The translations under genes and the position numbers were made by a program. 64,000 bases of DNA. It comes from Anastatus disparis (taxonomy: Eukaryota > Arthropoda > Insecta > Hymenoptera > Eupelmidae). The notes under the pieces were generated by a model. The model did not search any database. It worked only from the letters and a program-made list of their open reading frames with translations, and was not told the origin of the DNA. Location of the stretch: NCBI GenBank assembly GCA_017163975.1, contig JAFFSR010000240.1, positions 2,170,001 through 2,234,000 of the forward strand. Direction: 5' to 3'. Numbering within the stretch: position 1 is the first letter of the stretch; each line of letters opens with the position of its first letter. Shown piece by piece: positions 58,509 through 64,000 of this stretch.

Positions 58509-58620
58509 TATTCAAAGCGGCTGAAGGTAAATTAGATGAAACAGAAAAGATGAGATATTTACTCAGAGCTCTGCCAGTAGGCTACAGTTATACCGGAAAA
58601 ATACTGTTAGTTCCAGAGTA
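58509..58620 (+). pseudogene. Copia-type Gag remnant
   Basis: KAAEGKLDETEKMRYLLRAL is followed by PVGYSYTG. This is the copia/Ty1 Gag pattern 'G..lde.ekm..LL.aLP..Y'. Only about 35 codons remain. Confidence 0.6.
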
Positions 58621-59470
58621 TACGCAACGTAGTAGCTAAATACATACACATACTATACATACCTATAGCATAGTACTATTACTTGTCTGTATGTTCATCA
58701 TACATGTCTTAAAGTGTCTTAACCGTCATGGTACTTGTAGCTTCTTATTAGTAGAATTATCGATAATGTTATATTCTTCGAATTCAAATTTGAATTTAAA
58801 AAAAAAGTATTTACGGACTGAGTTTTCAAGTTTATAAAAAAAATCGAAAGAGATTCCAGCTCAAATTATGATAATGTAATTATTCCACAAAAAATGATGA
58901 AAGTGGCTAAAATTATTTCAATGAATTCATTATCAAAAAAGTTAAGAAAAAATTATACAGTTGCTTATAATATATTTAAGAAACGACGAAGAGAAATGAA
59001 GATCAATTCTTTTAATAAGATGGTTCTTAATTATTTTGATCATCTATCTAAATGATATTTGCCAAGCACTTTGTCAGCCATGTATTTTAAATTTAAGACC
59101 ACCATAAACTATTATGATAAAATAAACATTGGAAATCATAAAAAGTTGACAACGTTTCTAAGGGATAGTATATTACGTTCCGAGGTACGGAATAGGCTCA
59201 TTACCTCAGAATCCATTTTCAATTAAAAAAATACATCGAAAACGACTTCGAGCGAAAAGTCATTTGATGCTTTAGTTTGTTGTAGCGCACATGCGCAAGC
59301 AACCATAGTATACGTTAAGAGCGTGTAAGGGAGAGCGAGAGAGTCGAAAATGAAGATTCTATAGCTGCTAAAATAGGACATATAATATATATTAATGTAT
59401 AATTCAAATAAATGAAACGTGAAAAGAAACAAAGCAAAAAGAGTAGAAACATGATTATTTGAGTATTTTA
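58621..59470. other. AT-rich region with one short unidentified open segment
   Basis: 58829-59055 is open for about 75 codons on the plus strand (PQKMMKVAKIISMN ... YTVAYNIFKKRRREMK). It is Lys-rich, with no usable start. It could be an exon or chance; I recognise nothing. Confidence 0.3.
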
Positions 59471-59475
59471 TGTGT

Positions 59476-59978
59476 ACACTGAGAGAAGAACTTGTATGTC
59501 GTAAGTCAACGTGCGCGTAAACTATATACAATTAGCCTTTTAAAGACCGCGCACAATCGTATTTGTAAGTTACAAACAAGTGAAATGTTTGCTGTTTACA
59601 AACGATTGAAGGTATTTTGCTTAGCAACAGTTATTAGTGAGCAGGTTACGTTTATATTACATTAATTATTGATATTTATAGGAATTATAAATAATAATAC
59701 AGAATATATCGTTAATACAAGAAACATCGTTACTTACAAACGCAATTTTAAAAATCAATTTATTAAATGTAGAATATAGTATTAACAAAATGCTGACGGC
59801 AAATTAAGTTCGCGTGCCAATGTTAATTGCAGGTAGAATGCTTTTGACTATGTGTAAGTAGCTAACATTTTACTTGTAAGTCATTAACAAATGCAAATGC
59901 GTGCGATCTACAAAAGACCGCTTGCGTATAGTTTACGCAGTGTGTTGGTATTTCGTATACAAGTTTTTCTCTCAGTGT
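59476..59978. mobile_element. MITE with CACTGAGAGAARAACTTGTAT ends, TA duplication
   Basis: TA at 59474-59475 and after 59978. Inverted arms of about 80 bp include 'cgtaaactat' and 'aaagaccgc'. No gene; the plus frame at 59891-60169 crosses its edge. Confidence 0.7.
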
Positions 59979-60187
59979 ATAAAGACAATTCTGAAGTTCT
60001 AAAAGCAATGCGAGAAAATCGTACATATGTTATAGTTCATTATAATAAATATACGTGTATTGATATTAGTGTTTTCATGTTTGTTCATTTTATTATCACA
60101 AGTATAATTATGATGTGTGTGTATTTCTTTATTTTAAGATTCATAAGTCTAACAATGTTCGATGTATAACAGAGGTTAGACATTTAG

Positions 60188-60560
60188 GCGAGAGGGACAC
60201 CCCCAAAAAAGCGTTTAGTTTTCTTAGTTTTCAAGAAGGTGACCGCTACCGTCCTATAAGCTAATTTTTTTTTAAAAGAAAGCTTCTGACCCACCGATTA
60301 CGAATACAAACTTTTTTTTAGTTCCAAGTCCGAGAACATAAAGAAAATGGCGCTTACTTACAGTGCGTATAGAATTTTACCTATTAAACCGCCATTTTCG
60401 CCATTTTCTTTATGTTCCCGGACTCGGAATTAAAAAAAAAGTTTGTATTCGTAATTTATGGGTCAGAAGCTTTCATTTAAAAAAAAAATTAGCTTGTAGG
60501 ACGGTAGCGGTTACCTTCTCGAAAACTAAGCGCTTTTTTTTGGGGGTGTCCCTCTCACCT
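60188..60560. mobile_element. Foldback MITE, arms about 170 bp, TA-flanked
   Basis: Tips GGCGAGAGGGACACCCCCA and TGGGGGTGTCCCTCTCACC pair. Arms continue to a centre near 60375 with high identity ('acgaatacaaacttttttt'). TA flanks on both sides. Confidence 0.82.
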
Positions 60561-61309
60561 AATTCGAGTATATATAGATATATTCGAAATATACAGCAGA
60601 CAGTGAAGCAACTAAAACTGCTGTAGTATGGAGATGTGCAGTGCTTCTGAGCATGTGAACGTAAATAAAAACATTAATGTAATCTGCCCGTTTCCTGGTG
60701 CATGAAAGGCACTTTTAAGCGAAGTTCCGACACGGGTATGAAGAAAATAAAGTTCAGGCTGTATTTAAAAAAAGTTTTCTGTTTTTAATAATGAATGGAT
60801 TGTTAAATTTTTAATTGATTCACCTGATCTATATTTAGCTTAAAGGTGCGAGCAAAATCATTATACTTTCGTTATAATTACACTTTGATTTATTGAATTA
60901 AATAACATTTTTTTATAGGTAGCACTTATTATGGATGTTTCAGGTGCACTCAGAAGGTGTGAATTTGTTAATATACTAATGAATCACATCACTGAAAGAG
61001 AAGGTTGTATGGTAGTATATATGAGTTACTGGATTGTTGTGACATATTGTGACTGATTCAACTCACAATATGTCACCAACAGAAACAATGCCATCAATAA
61101 ATAATGTTATCTCTTTAGCATAAGTATCAGTATCTATTATTTTTCTTTGCCCAATATTTTTAGCAAACATCTTGCAGCTCACAGATTTATTATCTGTTTT
61201 CAGTAAAAATCAACAAGCTATTTGCTTTTGTTTGTTTCCTCAAATAATTTTTTCAGATGTTGAATAAATACATCATGAGCTGCAAAATGTTTGCTAAAAA
61301 TGATGTTTG

Positions 61310-61310
<1 letters not shown>
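60561..61310. other. AT-rich region with two small hairpins
   Basis: A perfect 14-bp hairpin GTGACATATTGTGA/TCACAATATGTCAC lies near 61030-61068. A 25-bp pair 'tttttagcaaacatcttgcagctca'/'tgagctgcaaaatgtttgctaaaaa' spans about 61158-61305. An open stretch from 60931 (MDVSGALRRCEFVN) after 'ttttttatag' is too short to call. Confidence 0.45.

Positions 61311-61311
<1 letters not shown>

Positions 61312-61373
<62 letters not shown>
61312..61373. repeat. (TA)n microsatellite, about 60 bp
   Basis: Uninterrupted alternating TA. Confidence 0.95.
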
Positions 61374-61377
<4 letters not shown>

Positions 61378-61399
61378 AATTATTATCTTATGTAATATT

Positions 61400-61935
61400 C
61401 GCAAGTTATCGGTGACGGATGACGACGGAAACTACCTTACCGATGGTAGGTATAGCGCGGTTTATTTACGGGTGATGAGATAGGTACAGTATAGCGGATG
61501 GAGGTAGGGACATGCCATAGTTAACTCGCAATGGTCAAGGATAGGTAAGTCTCTTGCTCAGGGTACACGCACTAAAGCGAAGAGAGGGGATGACCAGTCT
61601 TGATTAACTCTCAATGACTGGTAGAGGAGCGGTGAATAACGAGACTGTATGAAGTTATTCCCCTTGTGCACAGTCGTATAGGTGCAGAGGATCTTAGCTC
61701 TATGTTAACCCAAAAGAGCTAAGGAGAAGAGAACACTGTAACACGTATAATTATCCCTCTAGTATGTTTTCACAGCGAGGCAGTCGGACGAGGTCTGACT
61801 ACTGAGGCTCTTTATTCCCGTTGCGGGAGTAACGCCGCTTAGTGGATGAGCGTAGGTACAACGCTTTTAGCACGATGCTTAAATTCGCATCATCGCACAC
61901 CCCTCTTGTTTAGGAGAGTGAAGCGTGCGGAACGA
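61400..61935. other. GC-richer non-coding block, unknown
   Basis: Composition shifts to near 50% GC for about 530 bp between AT-rich flanks. Several short repeats are present ('gatgaccagtcttgattaactctcaatgactgg', 'ttagctctatgttaacccaaaagagctaa'). No long frame. It may be a UTR or LTR of a retroelement or a structured RNA gene. Nothing decides between them. Confidence 0.35.
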
Positions 61936-62046
61936 AATTTAACTTACTAATTAAGTAACCTTAATCTTAAATTTAAAAATGATATATTAGTTAACTGTAC
62001 AAAAATAGGTAAGAAAAGAAAAAAGCAAATAGTATATTATGCTTAA

Positions 62047-62420
62047 GGGGATGTAAAATGGACACTACACCTGTACTCATAAATATTCACTATCTTTACA
62101 TTTTATTGCAAAATTTTCAATAAAAAAATGCATTAGCTTGTAGTATGTACCATGAAGATTATTCGGTTAAATTTTTAAATAAATTCATTCATTAGTTATT
62201 GAGAATTTTGGATTCCAAAATTATTTATTAACATTTTTCAATTTTGTACGGGAATCCAAATATCTTAAAAACTAATTAATGAATTTATTTGAAAATTCAT
62301 CTAAATAATCATCATGGTACATACTACAAGCTAATGCATTTCTTTTCTGGAAATTCAGCAATAAAATGGAAAGAAAGCTAATATCTATAAGTACAGGTGT
62401 AGTATCCGTTTTACATCTCC
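62047..62420. mobile_element. TTAA-flanked foldback MITE, 374 bp
   Basis: TTAA at 62043-62046 and 62421-62424. Tips GGGGATGTAAAATGGACACT and AGTATCCGTTTTACATCTCC pair; arms of about 150 bp ('gcattagcttgtagtatgtaccatga'). A half-copy lies at 48084. Confidence 0.85.
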
Positions 62421-62519
62421 TTAAGCTTACTTTTACAAAAAAAATCTAACGAAGTTGCTAAAAGTTTACTGCGAGTAATAGAATATAATAGCGACTATTT
62501 ACAAGATATAATACAATAA

Positions 62520-63668
62520 CAGTAAAAAATAGACATTCTTACCAACTGGATTAGTATGCCAAGATTGAAGGTAAATAAATATAATAAATTTACAAATTTG
62601 GTGAAAATGAAATTTTTGTGATGTAGTTAATTGAAAACTATCTCTTAATAAATATATCTTGAGAGAATAAATAGCTTTAGACATCCATCTTGCGTGGTGC
62701 ATAGCACCAGGTTTGAGAAGATTTATTTCTCTTTTCTCACCTAAAAACAGCAGACTTAAGTGTAAAAGTTCCTTATAGTCGCCCCTTGGCAACTGCTTTG
62801 TCAAATTATAATCAATAAAATCTACGATTTCTGATTTTTTAGTTAATTAAAATGGTTCCAAATTTTCAAATCCACCATTAATTTCTGCTGTCTTAATAGT
62901 ATTCCAATCATTCTGAAATTTTTTGAAAATTGGTGCGTCTAGTCTATTTATAGCTGGAAAATACACCATGAAAACTCTTAAAATAAGCTTAAACATATGG
63001 TGTCGACAAGCTAAGTATAACAAATCTTTTCCAAGCAAGTGTTCTAATAAAACAGCTGCACCACCATTATGACCGAAATTTGTATTTGTGGTATCACAAC
63101 ATACAGCTTGAACAATTCCAGTAACATCTCCATTCTAATAGTGCATTATAAGTTACATGAGCTATCGATTCACCTTTTGAACTTTCTAAATCTGGCACAT
63201 CAATTAATTTTATAATTGAACCACTACTCAACAGAATAGGCAAGCGATCAAGTTTTTTACAAGCTACAGAGTCATTGATCAGTTTTCCATTTCGATGTAC
63301 TACAGCATGAGTGGGAATCAATTTTGTAAATAATGTTTTAATTTTGTCAGCTGATTTTATACGAATATGCCGCATTTTGTTGAACGATGTTCCATAAAGA
63401 ATAAGATCAACTGGATTTTGCCCCAATAAGGAAACAGTTGCAACTATTATACGTACTTTCTATGTGAAATTTTACAGACATCTAGAGCAGTTACTAATTC
63501 TTTTGACATAACGTTAATTGTACCCCTCTTTTTTTTTCATTTATATGGTTGCGACCAGACGCATTGTAATTTGAACCTTCAGATTCTTCAAGTGGAGTAT
63601 TCTCGCTGAAACTTAAGAGATCAGCAAGATCATAATTTACTGGAATACATTGTATATTAGTGGACTCT
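62520..63668 (-). pseudogene. Element-I-family transposase, catalytic exon (second copy)
   Basis: Minus strand. Acceptor gtaattttcag at about 63669 opens the exon: YDLADLLSFSENTP, then GTINVMSKELVTALDVCKIS, which aligns with element I's GSVDIMTPEVVDAFDKCRIS. Then come PVDLILYGTSFNKMR, VVHRNGKLINDS (His-Trp-Asp-Gly-Lys is His-Arg-Asn-Gly-Lys here, so the first catalytic Asp is lost), LLYLACRHHMFKLIL and GAMHHARWMSKAIYSLKIYL. Several frameshifts (about 63440, 63110, 62830) break it. It is diverged from element I's copy and belongs to a different family member. N-terminal exons would lie right of the window; no TIRs are seen. Confidence 0.78.
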
Positions 63669-63707
63669 GAAAATTACATTTAAATTTGATAAAGGCTCGA
63701 AATATAT

Positions 63708-64000
63708 TAGTTATATACGTAACTTAGGCGTACGAAGAATTAATATGGGCTTGGCTAATGTTGACCGATTGAGTAGTAGTCACTACCCAATCGACGAATA
63801 ATAGTCGAGACCATATTCAGAATCCTTCGAACGCCTAAGTTACGTAGATAATTTTATGACGCTGTAGAACGCTTGCGGAACTGCAAAAAAATTAATTTTA
63901 AATTCATATTTTTATTAAAAATTTTTGATGATATGTCAGTCTTTCATTTGTTTTTTTAATTTGTGCACGAGGAACTACACAAAATTTGATTTCAAAATCC
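63708..64000. mobile_element. Compound-end foldback family, left end of another copy (runs off window)
   Basis: 'attagttatatacgtaacttagg' matches the tip of 40729-42920. The end hairpin is gcgtacgaagaatt ... atccttcgaacgcctaagtt, followed by 'cgtagataattttatgacg'. The rest lies beyond the window. Confidence 0.75.

Noticed and set aside
59223..59531. 102-codon minus frame
   Set aside because: Ser/Tyr/Phe-rich chance reading; overlaps the MITE end at 59476, with no motif.
60363..60626. 87-codon plus frame
   Set aside because: Covers the right arm of the foldback MITE at 60188-60560.

Overview
This window looks like a piece of an AT-rich arthropod genome, most likely an insect. The evidence is introns with GT/AG borders, clade-typical non-LTR and copia retrotransposon remnants, long-TIR DNA transposons, a Helitron, many foldback MITEs and (TA)n microsatellites. 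I cannot name the species. There are no rRNA genes, intact tRNAs, CRISPR arrays or bacterial operons. Almost every recognisable coding segment is a transposable-element gene, and most carry frameshifts, stops or insertions. The only host-gene candidates are two related exons (12198-12322 and 32929-33057) and a captured-looking methyltransferase fragment (44407-45170, minus).

Layout: 0-12 kb holds a LINE ORF1 5' end running off the left edge (minus strand), several foldback elements and AT-rich filler. The core, 12.2-33.4 kb, is a nest. Two similar exon modules flank a 20-kb I-type LINE (ORF1 12618-14111; ORF2 from 14153 to about 32570; poly-A ending at 32827). ORF2 is cut at 14310/28507 by a 14.2-kb DNA transposon (element A, 14311-28502) and again at 29162/29991 by an 828-bp element. 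Element A is itself cut, at a (TA)n tract, by a 10.4-kb element with about 1-kb TIRs (element I, 14980-25411). Element I carries a broken three-exon hAT-like transposase plus smaller nested MITEs. Rejoining the LINE flanks at the proposed target duplications keeps ORF2 in frame at both sites, which supports the boundaries.

33.8-43 kb: a decayed minus-strand Gag; a plus-strand Gag fragment split by a 1.3-kb foldback with a TA duplication; a decayed PIF/Harbinger (ISL2EU-like) DDE transposase with a C-terminal SWIM zinc finger; and a 2.2-kb foldback with compound ends. 43.16-55.27 kb: element B, a 12.1-kb relative of element A. Its transposase has four exons, and it contains a METTL25/RRNAD1-like fragment, a tandem MITE array and a Helitron (47487-49214) with a clean A|T empty site. 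55.3-64 kb: copia RNase H plus LTR, a LINE RNase H tail, two minus-strand fragments of the element-I transposase family, several MITEs and a GC-richer block of unknown nature.

The main result is elements A and B. Their transposases share VDFAEN, SDGAPxQ(F/Y)KN and HGKGxxDG(I/L)G motifs and an N-terminal CxxC region. Independently, their TIR tips share GG....TT.CAT.TCAA.TCGA, and both sit at ATAT. I do not recognise a formal superfamily name for them.
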